From: Epiperipatus broadwayi
Taxonomy: Eukaryota; Onychophora; Udeonychophora; Euonychophora; Peripatidae
Length of the DNA stretch: 64,000 bases
Direction: 5' to 3'
NCBI GenBank assembly: GCA_028023455.1
Contig: JAQFVV010000014.1
Location: 2,915,336 to 2,979,335, forward strand
Shown here: positions 35,610 to 48,794 of the stretch, piece after piece
Layout: every line of letters begins with the position of its first letter
How positions within the stretch are numbered: the first letter of the stretch is position 1
Program-made: the position numbers and the translations under genes
Notes under the pieces: generated by a model
What the model was told of the DNA's origin: nothing
Databases searched by the model: none
The model's input: only the letters and a program-made list of their open reading frames with translations

Positions 35610-36580
35610 AGAACAATTATCTCCCCAAATCTCATCATAGGGCAAGAAAATAGCATAAAAAGCATAATAATTTTCTATGGAGAAAAATGTAGTTCATTCC
35701 TGTGGATAAAAATTATATTGTAAATGTAAAAAAAAAAAGACAACTTCAGCTAGTATATTGTATCAGGAACCTATCCCAATCACCTTATTATTTCATTCTT
35801 CCTTGCAATTTTTCATCATTAATTCCAGGTTTACACAGTGTGAACTTAATTAGTTAAATTCACTACTATAGATTTCACATGTGAAGAACATAAATCAACT
35901 TAAATCCATATGTGGTATTATTTTGATCCATTAAAAGAAAACACTGAAGATAAAAATCTATATTATTAAAAAGGGGATCAAACTAATAATCATTAGTTAT
36001 ATTTTCTGATCACCCTTTTGGTATCAGTCCTTATAAGAATCAGCAAAAACTTGCAATCAGTAAAATATCTTTATAAAACTCAAATCACATGAACTTCATG
36101 TGTCACTTTCTTCATTCATCAAGAGAAAGAATACTTTGAACAGGTCCTTATAGAGATATCCACATACAGTCCCTACAGCAAAATCCAGGTTCAAGCTCAG
36201 TAAACTTATGAATTCTTTAGGTGAATGGTATATAAATAAATTAAATAAAAAATGCAATCATCATTTTAAAGTCAAATGGCACATTATAGAATTATAATAT
36301 TATGATATAAATGAAAACTCCTTCCCCCCTATTCTTTAAGTTACACATAGGTGTATAATAATATACACACATATTTAAAAAATATGTAAACATATGAAAT
36401 AGGTATGTGTGATTACTATAACAATAATGTCATATATGTTGGTAGATTTAAAATAATATTATTCCACATGCACACATAAATATAGCTATTTACGTTAAAT
36501 AGCTAGAGTAAAAGACATTTTTATGTCCGAAAACTTCAGAGTTTCTCCTTAAATATTATATATGAAATAAGTGCTGGGTT
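35610..36580. other. AT-rich stretch, nothing recognised
   Basis: No gene or RNA signal was found. Confidence 0.5.
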
Positions 36581-36584
36581 TTGA

Positions 36585-36710
36585 GTTGATATTTTAGATC
36601 TAGTGTCTGAATATTCTAGCTTCTCACTGAGGTGAGCCATAAGCTTGAAACCAATTGGTCTGGGGATAAGAGTATTCCAGATAGAGATTTTAAATATTTT
36701 CTCTTACCTC
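36585..36710 (+). repeat. Dispersed repeat R1, copy b
   Basis: Partner of the repeat at 6400-6550; see the hammerhead-like motif inside it. Confidence 0.55.
36620..36667 (+). ncRNA. Hammerhead-like motif (R1 family, copy b)
   Basis: CTTCTCA, then CTGAGGTGA (two bases inserted in the CTGATGA core), GCCATAAGCTT, GAAA, stem III ACCAATTGGT (four pairs with a 2-nt loop), C, TGGGGAT. The triplet is GTC. Stem I CTTCTCA faces TGGGGAT with six pairs counting wobbles. Stem III has changed on both sides relative to copy a. The core insertion suggests it no longer cleaves. Confidence 0.5.
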
Positions 36711-36719
36711 ACTTATTAT

Positions 36720-39250
36720 TAAGAGCTTGTTTGAGTTATTGATATGCTCTCTATATTGCATTTTTGTAAATACAAGCTTTTTATAAAGCTATGTCACACT
36801 ATATATAACTTGCTTTATTGATTACATAAATATGTATATGTATCAGTTAATTTATAAATAGTATTAATATCAAAAATATTAAAGAATGCTATATATTAGA
36901 TAGGTTTAAAGTATAATGTAAGCATTTTTTAAATCTAATTTGCCAGGAGGAGGAACATGGGTTCTTTTTCCATCATAATATATATTGATTTTATAAAATA
37001 AAGAAATATCTGGAGTTAAGTTCTCTCAATAACTGTAATAGGAAATTTTTTTTTTTTTCAGTTTGTTAGTATATTTCTTTCTTCTTTTTTTTTTTTTCTT
37101 TTTTAAAGAAAAATTGAGATATTTTTCAAATTTCAAGCATACTTTTCAGGTGCAAAAACTATAAGCAGAAGGCACCAGGATTTAGTTTGATCTTCTTTAC
37201 AGAAATGTTTTTTTTTCCCCATTAGGCAACCATTTGCATATAGAATGATGATGTACAGGTATATATGTTAACAAAAGGAAAAGAACTAGTGTACTAACTG
37301 GATTCTACCCTATATTGTCTTTCTTTAGCCATTCTAGGATATAACATTTTTGCAAAGCAAGAATTTATAACATACTCAATAATATTGTTTCTTTCTTGCA
37401 AGTGATTTATAAAACTCCAGAATAATTATGGTGTAAAGTTTATACCAGTTTTCCAGAGTTTCAGGACTAAGCTTCAATTCTTTTTCAGCCAAAGTTTTTT
37501 TCCAGCAATAAAGCATGGTACTCGCTCTCTTTTACAATCTGAGAACAAATCTCAAAGAACTCTCAATTTGAGTTTTAAAACCTAATTTATAGCAGTACAC
37601 CTGAAAAGAAAATTAACTAATAACCTATTGTTTCTTATTTTTTAAACAATAAAATATATTATAACCTATGAGATAGCATATTGATCCCCAATCAACAAAA
37701 TAACTTCAGGATGGCCATCCAATAACAATGATAATAACAATGGGGTGAGCTAACTCTGATGATGCTTTAAGCCAATCAAAAGCATCCATTCAAGTGAATG
37801 CTGTAATATTTCTAAAAACAAATCTAATGCAGCAAAATTTTATAAAATTAGGTTACTTTAAAATATTCTTAGTCAAATAAATTTTTTTAAGTAAATTTGA
37901 TCTTATGAATAAAATAAAGTTTTATTTAAGTAAATCAGACCTTATAAGTAATGTAATGTTTTTCTAAACAAATCAAATCTCATCAACAAAATAATTATTT
38001 TAAAAATAAATTAGATCTTAAGGTTTTTTCTATAATAAATTCTTCAATAAGTGAATACAATCTTATTCTTAGGATTGTATATCGACAATGAGTGATCCTA
38101 GTGACAATACCATACGATATGAGCCTTTCTTTGGACTAATATCTTAATACAATAATTAACTATTATATTTAAAATTAATCATGAAAACTTATAATAAAGT
38201 AATTATAGCATAAAAGGATTACATTCATGATAATATGAGTAGAGGAAATGGATTTTGTTGCAACCCATTTATCACACAAACTTTTAACTAATACAATACA
38301 AAGACATTCTTATAATCTAATCTTAGACAAAATAAAGTGATCTTCTTATCCATGGCTGTTATCTTAAAATCAGCAATAAATTTAATATAGTGACTTTTAA
38401 CATATTCTACTTGTAATCTTAATGATATAAAATATGTTTGACTCTCTAGACTTCTGAGAATGCAGATGATTAGAGGAATATAAATTCAAAGATTAATAAT
38501 TAAAACAATATTTATTGACATTAATAAGTATGACAAATATAATCATTAAATTTCTTTAATAAAATTATAAATTATAATAATCCAAATGAAAAAATAAAAT
38601 TGTGTATTACAATTTGAAATAATAAAATAAATAAATAAATAATCATGATATTATTTTCTATGATTTCATAAAGCCCTCACATTTTAATTCAACCTGTCAG
38701 TTGCATATATGTCCCTGTAGGAAATGTATTTAATTGTTTTAATAAATATAAATCTTACTGTCCTTGGAAAATGATGAATTTGGAAGAAGATATATAAATT
38801 TTAGAGCTACATAAACAATTATGAATTTAATAGTAAAATATTTTATCGAAGTTTTAAAAACACATCGGATATGTAAACTAAGCATATCAACTATCAACAC
38901 ATCAAAACTACTCTGATATTTTTAGGAGTATCAATAAAGACATGATTGACATCATGTATGATCTTCAAAATATTTCATAAATCTAATATGAAGATATGGT
39001 TGATACCATGTATGACTTTAATAAAATCTCATCTAAATAAACATCAATGGATTTAAAAGCAAGGGCAAAAATGAAATGATAGAATAAACTTACAATAAAC
39101 ATCTATACAAGAATGTGATAAAGATATAGGACCATGTTTTTAATCTTAAAAATATAAGAATAAATCATCAAAAGGGGGTTGCCTAAAATATAGCAATTTA
39201 TCCTAGATATCACTTAAGACATAATATAACTCACTGGCATGATAAAAACA
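36720..39250. other. AT-rich stretch with degenerate tandem blocks
   Basis: Loosely repeated ~60-bp blocks (AAATnnnATCTTATnAATAAAATAA-like) run over about 37800-38070, and a ~65-bp pair lies at 38937-39050 (ACATGATTGACATCATGTATGA, then ATATGGTTGATACCATGTATGA). No gene was found. Confidence 0.5.
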
Positions 39251-39257
39251 ATCTTTT

Positions 39258-39359
39258 GTCAAGTGGTGGTGGTCGAGTGGTCAGCACAGCCGCCTTACAA
39301 GAAGTTGTCACGTGTTCGCTTCCAGGCCGATGCTTTGACACATGAAAAAAAAAAAACAA
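39258..39359 (+). repeat. tRNA-derived SINE fragment
   Basis: TGGTCGAGTGG (39270-39280) matches a pol III A box, and GTGTTCGCTTCC about 40 bases downstream is a near B box. The text between them (GTCAGCACAGCCGCCTTACAA) reads like a tRNA D-arm/anticodon region. An A-rich tail (39346-39357) follows closely. It lacks a proper acceptor stem, so it is a SINE head or a tRNA pseudogene rather than a working tRNA. Confidence 0.6.
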
Positions 39360-39364
39360 TTTTT

Positions 39365-41750
39365 AAAAATAGAGAAAACACTATTATCTCACATAATAAC
39401 AATAAATAAATGATGTGTAAAACCAATAAAATATAGCAATAATAGTAAAATATGGCTAGGCATATATGTAATAAAAATATACATCAGATTTCTTTCATTT
39501 ATTTATTCACATTTTAAATAACTTCGTATGGGATTAATATGACACACTCTAAAAACCTTTCATATAACAGTAATATTCTAAGAACTATAATGATAAACAT
39601 ATTAAAATCATACATACATAATATAAAGAGAGAAAATGATGGACATAATGCATATATGAGTAAATCTTCAAAACTAATACCAATTAGTAAATTAATATTC
39701 ATTAAATCTTGATTTTCCATACCATTTAAGAGCATAACAGTCTAATAGAGAGTTTTTGGACATGCTGTAGGTTTTGCAGATTAAAATTAACAGGCAAATA
39801 AAATCTGAGGTAAGTAGAATTTTAAGGACTGGCATAACTAAAATGGTTATTCTAAACCATAATGCAGAATTTATTTAACAACATGATGATAAGCAATTTA
39901 AATAAAACAATGAAGTGAATAATAATAAGCATAGCATATACTTTAAATAGCACATCGAATAATTCTTTTCATTGTAGATATTTTACATAACATATAGATA
40001 AATCACAATATTATTTACTTTTTGGAATATAATTTGTAGCTTTATGCAATGAATATTAATGAAGAGCAAACATATCTTTATCAGAATAATGCAAAGTAAT
40101 ATATAAAAATGTTGAGGAGCTATAAATAAATTTTTAACATGAGTATAATAATCTTTTTATAAATAATATGTATTATAAAATAAAGAGTAGATTCTAGGAG
40201 GCGATAATAAATAATATTTATATTTTCATGACAGCAAGTAAGCATGTCTAATGAATATAGCAGTTCTTATTAGCAAACATATATTAAAGTGAGCATTGAG
40301 TCCAGTTTATGTCATATTTTATCTTTTAGAGACTGATAAAATATTTATTAGCATAATAAAATCTATTTGAGCATAGTAATTTTATTTTTTATAATAGAAT
40401 AAAACAAATATTTTATATTAGCATTCAATAACACAGATATCAATCATGGAAAAGTGCCTAAAAATGATCTTTGTTTATTCACAAAATATTTTCTTAGCAA
40501 GAAAATATTACATAATAATAGAATATATCATATATCCATTTTATAAATGATGAAACAAATGTTTTATTCCTTTTCAGATAATAATATAATGCAATAATAA
40601 TTTCCATAAACAGCATTTTACAATAAATAGGCATATAGTTAACTAGTTTCTTTCAAGCAAGCATTTATACATTCATAATTAATATCTATTGGCTTCTTTA
40701 CCATGTTTGTAGTCCTACCATTTAACCTAACAGTTTGTTCTAATTTGATGATAAAATCAAAATTTGATGATAAAATCAAATTAAGCCAAAAGAGAATGCT
40801 GCATAAATGATAGCAATATTCAACATTTTAAAGAAAATATAACATTTAAATTTTTTGTAGAAAAAAGCATATAAAAATCCTTTTAAAGTTAATGAAAATA
40901 ATTCAAAAGTTCTGGCATTCAACTATAAAATTATTATTTTAAGATAAATTTTAGACGTAATAAAACAAGAAAATTGAAAATTAATTATAGTTCTAGCCAT
41001 GCAATGATATCTTTCATATAAATTTATTGTTGTATAGGATTGGGATAATATGTCATGTCCAGAATTTAATGTGCCGATTGGAGCTTCTATTGGTGTAGTA
41101 ATGGAGATATATGAAGTATGACAGAGAAGCCAAAGCCTAAAGATCTGAATAGATAACTATTTTAGATTGTAGAATGTTGATAAAGAAATGATGAAGTCCA
41201 GGTGAAGTTTATCAGTCAAAGCTTAAATACAGTAAGACATAATAGCTAATCAATTCAATTGGGAATAGCTTATTAATTTATGTGACCTAATTTATTAGAC
41301 AGATCAAATGATTATATTACTTGCTAGGTTAAAGATTTTAAAAATAAACTTCAATTAATTTATATTGTCTAGATAGTAGACAAAACAATCATTAAATATT
41401 ATATCATTATTATAAATAATTATTATTTAGAAATAAATTATTATTATTATAACAATAAATAATATCTTAATTTAAACATTTTTTTAATAGTCTCAGAATA
41501 TTGTCTTAACAAAATGTTCTTTATAAAAATAGATATTTTTAAAACAATAAAAATAAAAATGTTATATTATTTTCAAAGTATTAACTTTCTAACCAGGAAG
41601 TAAAAATAATTATAATTTTCTTTTGACTCCAAGTAGAAATTAAGGTACCTGAGTATTAGTCCTACAATGTAAAAGTGATAGGAGACTTTTCTTATCGGCA
41701 ATAAATGTGTAATCTTGCGATGATATCAAATTGAAAGAAAATAAACCCTG
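39365..41750. other. AT-rich stretch, nothing recognised
   Basis: It contains an 18-bp direct duplication at about 40744-40782 (TTTGATGATAAAATCAAA). No credible gene was seen. Confidence 0.5.
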
Positions 41751-41769
41751 CAACAGCTATTGAAAAATG

Positions 41770-42530
41770 TCTGAAAAGATTGTTTAGATTTTTCCAAACA
41801 CGCTTTGATTGTTATTTTACGTTATTTATATTTTTCAATGATTTTTTTCAAAACATATTTTGATTGCTATTATTTTGCTTTATATATAGTTTTCAGTTGC
41901 AAAAGCGTTGTCTTTTTCAAAACATGCTTGAAAACATCTGTTGTGTTTTTTTTAGAAAACTGTACTTTGATTATTATTGTTTTTTTGTGTCCAGTTCATT
42001 TGATTTAAATTTAATCAGTGTAAGTTCTTTTCATATTTTGATTTTATTTTCATAAGTAATGCATGTATGTGTGTTTTTGTATTTGGAAATAATCCAAAAT
42101 GATGACAATTTGAAATGGTAATTAATAAAAATGTTATAATTTATATTTTTTTACTCTTCTGAATTATTTGATTTGTTTTGTTTACTTTTTTTTTGTTTTG
42201 TTGTGTGTATTTTCAAAAAAGATATAGATTGATTAATATTTGTCTAAACTTTTTCCTCCTACATGAAAAGTAGAAATGAAATTCTTAGAATTTCTTTCTT
42301 GTTACTGAGAATTCTTTGTTTTGTTTTGTGAATTTACACAAAAAAGTATAGCTTGATGAATATTTTTCTCCAATTTTTTTCCCTTGCATGAAAAGCGATA
42401 ATAAAACTTATAATTTATATTTTTTTATTGTTCCAAATTATTGCTTTTGTTTTATTTACTTTTTCTTTTTTTTTACAAAAAAATGTCCATTTCTTAGTAT
42501 TTTTCTGGAAAAGATCTCAACACACTTTGC
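41770..42530. repeat. Degenerate T-rich tandem repeats
   Basis: Blocks of about 50-60 bp with TTTTTCAAAACATnnTTTGATTGnTATT recur from 41785 to 41980. Blocks of about 130-145 bp with TATAATTTATATTTTTTTA and CnTGCATGAAAAGnnATAA-like sequence then recur from 42120 to 42530. The open frames here reflect the T-rich strand only. Confidence 0.6.
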
Positions 42531-42599
42531 AATCACATCTTCATTTTGGTGGGAAAATTTCCACTTCGGGTATCCATTTTCTGTGGTAATGTGAAATTT

Positions 42600-43062
42600 G
42601 AATTGGGTTTTTTTTTAAATGTGATTAATTCGTTATTTATTACAGTTTAAGTAGCGTACATGTATATTTCATCTGTTTTTGAAAATAAATATTATTTAAA
42701 CACAATTATAATTTGGTGATTGTTTTATTGTAAAGTAACATTGAGGAGTTGATTCAATTTATTTTCACCAGGGCCCAAGAAAATAGAGTTTTTCCCATCT
42801 AAAATTTATGTTTTGCAATGTTGTTTTTAATTACACCTGTATTTTCTTCAATTTGGTTTGTTTGAACATGATCAATTCCTCTTATTTATTACAGTGGTAA
42901 GTAGCATACATATATATTTTCTCTGTTTTTGTAAGTCAATATTATTTAAACACAATTATAATTTAGTGATTGTATGTAAAATAACATTGGGGAGTTGATT
43001 CATTCTATTTTCACCGGAGTGTAGTCTTTAAGATATAAAATTTATGGTTTAAAGTGTGTTTT
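42600..43062 (+). repeat. Two-copy direct duplication, ~249-bp period
   Basis: Copy 1 from about 42600 and copy 2 from about 42849 share TTATTTATTACAG, AAGTAGCnTACAT, ATTATTTAAACACAATTATA, GGGGAGTTGATTCA-like and TATTTTCACC sequence. Confidence 0.75.
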
Positions 43063-43111
43063 GAGTATTACTGCTGCAAATCATACATATGTTTACAATT
43101 TTTTAGTGTGT

Positions 43112-43386
43112 GTTAATTTTAGTCCTGCAATACGCTATTATACTTGCTGCAACTTTTCATATTTTCACCAACCTGCCGATAACTTTGTAAATATTTGCAA
43201 AAATATCATGTACAAGATCATCCGTGTACAAGTTACTTTTTTCACAAAAAATCTGGCCAAAAATATTATGTACAAAATCCGTGTACATGTTATTTTGGTC
43301 AGATCACATGATTTACAAAGTTATCAGCAGATTAATACAAATTGTGAACAGGCCAGCAGGTCTAATAGCGTATTGCAGGATTAATA
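43112..43386. repeat. ~270-bp foldback element
   Basis: AGTCCTGCAATACGCTATTA at 43121-43140 is complemented by TAATAGCGTATTGCAGGATT at about 43363-43382. Towards the centre (about 43252) both arms carry ATCCGTGTACA and ATnATGTACAA, which are themselves repeated in the same direction (43207 and 43269). The ends are better preserved than the middle of the arms. Confidence 0.75.
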
Positions 43387-43399
43387 CTCACATATCAAA

Positions 43400-44960
43400 A
43401 TTAATTATATCCATGCACACACATCTGTCAAATATTAAAATAACTGTTTAAAATAACTAATCTAAAATTATTGGCTAAACTTTAAGATTTTCTAAGAGAT
43501 GAGAATATTATTAACTAGCATTTATAAGTGTACTTTGTTAATATATTGTTTAAATAAACTAATTTGTCATTTGTATTAATAAAAAGCAATAAACATTTAA
43601 TTATTCATTTGCTGATTTTATTGATAACTTAATCTAATAAGTATGTATAAGAATTATATTATCAATATAATTATATTTTTCAACTATACTATGTTAAAAA
43701 TAAGTTACTGATTAATTCTAACATTTACAAGATTAAATAAGTTTGATTGCTAAGTTAAGGTTATTTAAATTTACTTATATAAATTAGTTTTAAATAGTAT
43801 TTTTATAATAATAATTATAAAATAACATATCACTAAACTAGTCATAGCATTTACTTGACAGAAAATAAATTATGTAATTTTTTTAGATACCCTATCATAA
43901 AAACTTAACATGAAGTTCTGCAGTCAGAACTTATGATTACAATATATATATATATTATCAGTTGCAAAATAAAATGCATAACTGACCACCAGAGTGGTTA
44001 AATGCTGGTTACTTTTAGAGTAAGTGTTTTAATAAAAATGATATTAAAAAAGGAAAAGATTTATTTTAGTTCACCAATTTGAATTTGCTATGTATTATTT
44101 CTAAATTTAACATTTAAAGATCAATTATTCGAAGTTCAAATAATTGATATCTGGTTTTTAAAATATATATATTCTGAGTTTTGTTTTGTTAAAATGTCGA
44201 ATTTATAAAAAGATTTTTATATTGTAATAAATATTTTGTTATTGTAATTAATAAAATTTACTTTAAAAATGATTAGAGAGGTGATAAATATGATTTATTT
44301 ATTTTTAAACCATGACAGTTACTTTGGAGTGATTTAATGATCTGGAAAGGTGACCATAGTTTATAATATTTTATGAGTATAGCTAGATCTGACCATATAA
44401 TTTATGATCAAATTAAATTATATTTTTACTCCTATTTTGTTTCATTTCTGTTGTTTGGATTTAAGTATAAAATCTCAAAAGTTATTTTATTGTCGAGCAC
44501 AACTTATATATCTTTGATTATCTCTTTTGCTAAATGTCAGAATCATTACAATATAAATATATATACAAATGAATTATTTTTTAAATCTTGTCTGTGTAAT
44601 ATTGTTACCTTGCTTACAGTGTCCATCTCTCACTCCAACCTATTCTTCCTAATCTATTATTTATTAATTTATTGTCAACACATATACAACCTTCAAATAT
44701 ATTATAAAAATAAGTTTTTTATAAAAATAAAAAATTGAATTATAAATAAAATGTTCCATTTTTTTTCCAATCACTTATTGTTAGCATTATTTTTTAATAA
44801 TGTAATATTTCATTTATGTTTTTATTAGACCCTATTATTACAGGCCCTATATCATTGTGCACCAAAACTTACTGCACTAAGAACCTTTACTAAGACTCAT
44901 TTACTAGATCACACTTGGTCAATGACATGTAATAACTTAGGCCATTATTGAATATAATAA
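43400..44960. other. AT-rich stretch, nothing recognised
   Basis: A 121-codon frame at 44373-44738 is low-complexity (I, Y, F, L, S) with no recognisable domain; I do not call it a gene. Confidence 0.5.
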
Positions 44961-44970
44961 ATTTATTGTA

Positions 44971-45561
44971 TAGTGGATTTAAACAGTAACAAAAACAACT
45001 ACTTCACACTTCCAAATCAAGATGCTTCAGATTCACCTATATAAGTGGACATTTAGATTAAAGATAAGATGCTACCCTTATCTTTATAAAAGTCACTATC
45101 TTGTGTCATGATTTGGAAGGTTCCCTCTATCAGCAAAATATGCTTGATTATTGCGAATTTTAAAACACATTGAGTACATGCTAAACCCTGTTTAAACTCT
45201 TTACATATGTTCTCTGTATGCTCAATAAATTAATTACTACTCTTCAATAGTTTATATAATTACCAACATTAAGATTGTAATATTAACTTGCTGTAAATAG
45301 CAAGATTTCATATAAGTTAATTTGTAAAGGAAATAGTGGACTTAAACAATGGAGAAAACAACTACTTCATGCTTCCAAATCAAGATGCTTTAGATTTGCC
45401 TATGTAAGTGGCATTTAGGTTAAAGATGAGATGCTGCTTTTATCTTTATAAAAGTTGCTATCTTGTGTCATGATTTGGAAGGTTCCCTCTAATGGCAAAT
45501 TATGCTTGATTATTGTGAATTTTAAAGCACATTGAGTACAGGCTAAAGCCTGTTTAAACTA
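44971..45561 (+). repeat. Two-copy direct duplication, 363-bp period
   Basis: Copies at 44971-45199 and 45334-45561 share TAGTGGA, CAACTACTTCA, CTTCCAAATCAAGATGCTT, CTATCTTGTGTCATGATT and TGGAAGGTTCCCTCTA. The ~135-bp spacer is unrelated. They differ by scattered substitutions, so the duplication is not recent. Confidence 0.85.
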
Positions 45562-45569
45562 TTTAAATT

Positions 45570-46195
45570 TCTTTTAAAAAGTCATGGACAAGCTTCATAA
45601 ATATGACATAATTTTCTTTACAGAAAATAATTCTATCTGCAACAATTTTTTTTACAAAAGCTACTATCAGCTTTACTGCAATTAACTGCTCTCTTTGTAA
45701 ATGTGAAGAAAGATAGATTTTATTTTATGCCACTATTCTATTTTTTATAGTCACATGAAAAAGAATATTTGAGAACCCAAATGATACTTTTTTATCCATT
45801 TAATTACCAAAAAAGTTTTTTTTCTTTAAGTAATCAATAACCAAAATATTACAGACAAATTATCTAATCTTTACTTGCTGTTTTTTTCATGAACAACAAG
45901 ATAAACCTATAGATAAGTAAACAATTTTTCATTTTTACTTTATTTTTTTAATTAAATTGCCTTTTTGATTTAAAAAAAAACTACAAAATCGAATTTTTAA
46001 TCATAGACTGACTAAAATGAAATAGAAAAATACATTTTTTTCTTTCGTACAGACAAAAAAAAAAAATTCTGAATAACAAACTGTTATTACTTTAAGTAAC
46101 ATTTTGTTGCTATTATATGCATGTATACATGTATATAGGTCTATTGACATAACTATATTATTTTAAATTGGCTATTTGATTCTTTAAACATAATC
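45570..46195. other. AT-rich stretch, nothing recognised
   Basis: Long A and T runs only. Confidence 0.5.
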
Positions 46196-46601
46196 CAGAC
46201 AATGTAAAATTCACACATATATATATAAGTACTCAGATGTGCTGTATAATAATTTAAATTAACATGTTCAAATTATATAGACAAAAAATTCACTACATTT
46301 TTAGCACTTCACAAATGCATACATATGTGTGTATATATATAAAAAAATAATATGAAACAAAGTTATTAATTAATTCATTATTATTATGGTAAAAAAAAAA
46401 TTTTTTTTAATAAGAAAATTATCATGAGATTTAGTTTGGAACATTTGTTTCTCTTGATTAATTATAAACATCTTTAAAAATAATCCAGGAAGTTCTTTTG
46501 TTCAATATAGAAAGATTTTTGTAGTTTACTGGGTTTTTTTTTTAATTTTAAAATAAAATTGTCATTTTCAATAAAGAGTTTCATTTAAAATTCAAGTCTT
46601 T

Positions 46602-47793
46602 TTTTTTAAAATATATTTATTGAGATAATAAAATTGTACAGATGAATAATAAATACACTTTGTTAATGTTGGCTCATCCATTGCTGACGTTGGTCTGGTA
46701 GATGTATGCCAGAGTGATTCTCTGAACTAGCAGGTTGATATATGAGTAAATACGTACTATTTTGTTGGTATTGCCCACCCCTTTTGAGGTTGACCCAATA
46801 ATGCTAACTTATCAACTGGGATACATCTAGTGTGAAATCAATGCCTCTCTAGAAGAATCTGACATGTTGCAACATAGACTACTTCTTCCATGATACACTA
46901 CAATGTGGATATATCAGGTCCAAAATTCATGTAGAGTCTGTGGGCCATACTAGTAGGCTTCATGTATTATTAAACAAAAGTCTAGAGAGTAGTATCTTGT
47001 CCTTGTTTTGAAGAGCTTTGAGCCTATCGCAAAATATAGCATTGGGGTCCGGTGTTGGTTGTGTGAACTTTGTCCTGCACCTTGTGTACCAAAAAGTGTA
47101 TGTCAGGAAGATAGATAACCTGATAACTGTAAAGTCTCCAGAGAAGAGACAACCCCTGATGTCCAGGATTTTATCCACTGCTATAATGCAGTGTTGAGAG
47201 ATGACACTTCGAATACTGTTATAGCCTGGATATATATTTAACAGGTGATTAAAGGTCTCCTCTCCTCTAGAACAGGCATGACAAATTGGGTTTATTTTAT
47301 TTAGAAACCGCTTGCAGTATAAGAATGTATTAGTTGGCATGGAGCCCATATTCACCTTGATCAGATAATCCAAAAGTTTGGGCTCCAGTAGCAGATATTT
47401 AAATATTGTGGTGATTTTATGATTGCTGCACCCTAGGTGAGCATAAATAACTGTATTTTCAGGATTCAGCAGGCGATGTGCCTGCCAGATGTTGATTTTA
47501 TCATTAAACTCTGTTGTTGAGTGCCCGATGTATAGAGATTGTTGTTTAATAATGGTGTCAAGCCATGTGTGTTTACTGGGAGGAGGTCTGTCAGTAGGTA
47601 TTACAGTCTCTGTAATATCTGATAGAGGGTATTTTTTCCCAGGTTTACTAAAAGTGAATGCCCTTTTTGGAAATTGATTGTCTGAATTGAATGGAGACCC
47701 ATACCGTTCTGTCTCCTGTGAAACTGAAGTCTGCAGATGCTAATTGCAGTGATCTGAACAATATCAGGAGCAAATAATCTAGACACAAATGTC
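46602..47793 (-). mobile_element. L1/Tx1-like LINE, 5'-truncated, minus strand
   Basis: The poly(A) end of the element is the T run at about 46601-46609; a minus-strand AATAAA lies 10-20 bases upstream of it. The 5' end is at about 47793. The insertion is absent from paralogous copy B. The 3' UTR runs to about 46960 and the rest is coding debris of the same family as 7749-9580. Confidence 0.82.
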
Positions 47794-47795
47794 AT
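46960..47795 (-). pseudogene. LINE C-terminal region with damaged zinc knuckle
   Basis: Two open pieces. One (47795-47601) gives RRQNGMGLHSIQTINFQK, the post-RT GLGL segment. The other (47373-46960) gives LDYLIKVNMGSMPTNTFLYC, then CHACSRGEETFNHLLNIYPGY. In the relative at 8319-9095 the knuckle ends TACP; here the last cysteine is a tyrosine. A frame break lies between the pieces. FLTYTFWYTRCRTKF corresponds to the conserved last segment. Confidence 0.78.
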
Positions 47796-47903
47796 ATTTT
47801 ATTACAGTAGTTTTAGTTGATAAAAGTCATTTACTTTTAGAATTTTTCAATTAGAAATTTTAACTGTCATTTTTAAGAAATTATTTAAATATCTCACCAG
47901 CTG

Positions 47904-47904
<1 letters not shown>

Positions 47905-47983
<79 letters not shown>
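47905..47983. repeat. Long TA microsatellite
   Basis: Two (TA)n runs are separated by TACAGCTATA. The matching place in copy B (54727-54737) holds only a short TATATAT, so the tract has expanded in copy A. Confidence 0.95.
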
Positions 47984-47987
<4 letters not shown>

Positions 47988-48794
47988 CAGTACATTTATC
48001 TATGCTTCTCTGCATATGGATAAACAGTATATACATGAACAACTTCAGCAAGTTAATAAAATCTGTGTAAGCTGGTCTATTCTAAACAGTAGACACTTAT
48101 TCATCTTTGGCAAAGATATAATTCAAGTAACTAATACCATTCAATCAGCTCCATTTTGTTTATCATTTGATGGACTTCAGGAAAGTACACATTATGAGCT
48201 ATGGAATACAGAAAATCAGGCCCTTTACTTCCACGTGAATCCAAGCTATTATTATGAACTAGCAGTAGCTGGATACACTGTCTCTTTCCTTTGGCTATAA
48301 CTTCATAGTCATCATGCTGTCATAATCATAAAACTCCTCTAAAAACTCTCCCTAATCTTTTTTCCAACCTTTTTATAGTCAGGGTGGAATAAAAATAAAA
48401 AACAGTAATTAAAAGTAAATTTTCTTTATCTTGATTGAAAAAAGTTATTGACTTTTTTCAATTTACCTTAGTTATTTCAAAAACAATTTTTTTTTGATTT
48501 TTTAATCAAAATATGTTATACAAACTTTAATAAAAACAAGTTAATGTAATCAAAATAGATATTGGACTTTTATAATTATCAGTATATCTATTGTAACATT
48601 AAAACATGCTTGTTTTAATTTCAAAATCAGAATTAATAATATTAATTACACATTTTTAAAATAGTTAATTTTTAACTGTTATTAATATAGAAAATATCTA
48701 CAAAATTTTTTTGTCAGTGTTTATTTCTACTTAACTTTATATATATATACAAACATACTATTATGTTGTTATATGTCATGGACTTCATATCACT

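Larger units (their letters stand above)
46200..48790 (+). repeat. Paralogous segment, copy A
   Basis: Collinear with 54130-60772 once the insertions in each copy are removed. Shared blocks include CTCTTGATTAATTATAAA, AGTTCTTTTGTTCA, TTTAACTGTCATTTT, GAAAACTCTCCCTAATC-like and CTTTTTATAGTCAGGGTGGAATAAAA, ATCTTGATTGAAAAAAGTTA, and ATTTCAAAATCAGAATTAA. Copy A is interrupted by a minus-strand LINE (46602-47793) and by a long TA tract. A 94-codon frame at 48016-48300 is not kept open in copy B, so it is not treated as a gene. Confidence 0.88.

Noticed and set aside
37755-37785. CTGATGATGCTTTAAGCCA, a CTGATGA with a hairpin-like stem II
   Set aside because: No GAAA follows stem II and no stem I can be formed, so it is not a hammerhead.
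39258-39359. Considered as a functional tRNA gene
   Set aside because: No closing acceptor stem, the B box is imperfect, and an A-rich tail follows, so a SINE or pseudogene is more likely.
44373-44738. 121-codon open frame
   Set aside because: Low-complexity I/Y/F/L composition as expected from AT-rich DNA; no homology signal or conserved motif.
48016-48300. 94-codon open frame in paralogous copy A
   Set aside because: The equivalent stretch in copy B (about 54770-55060) has insertions and stops, and no domain is recognisable.
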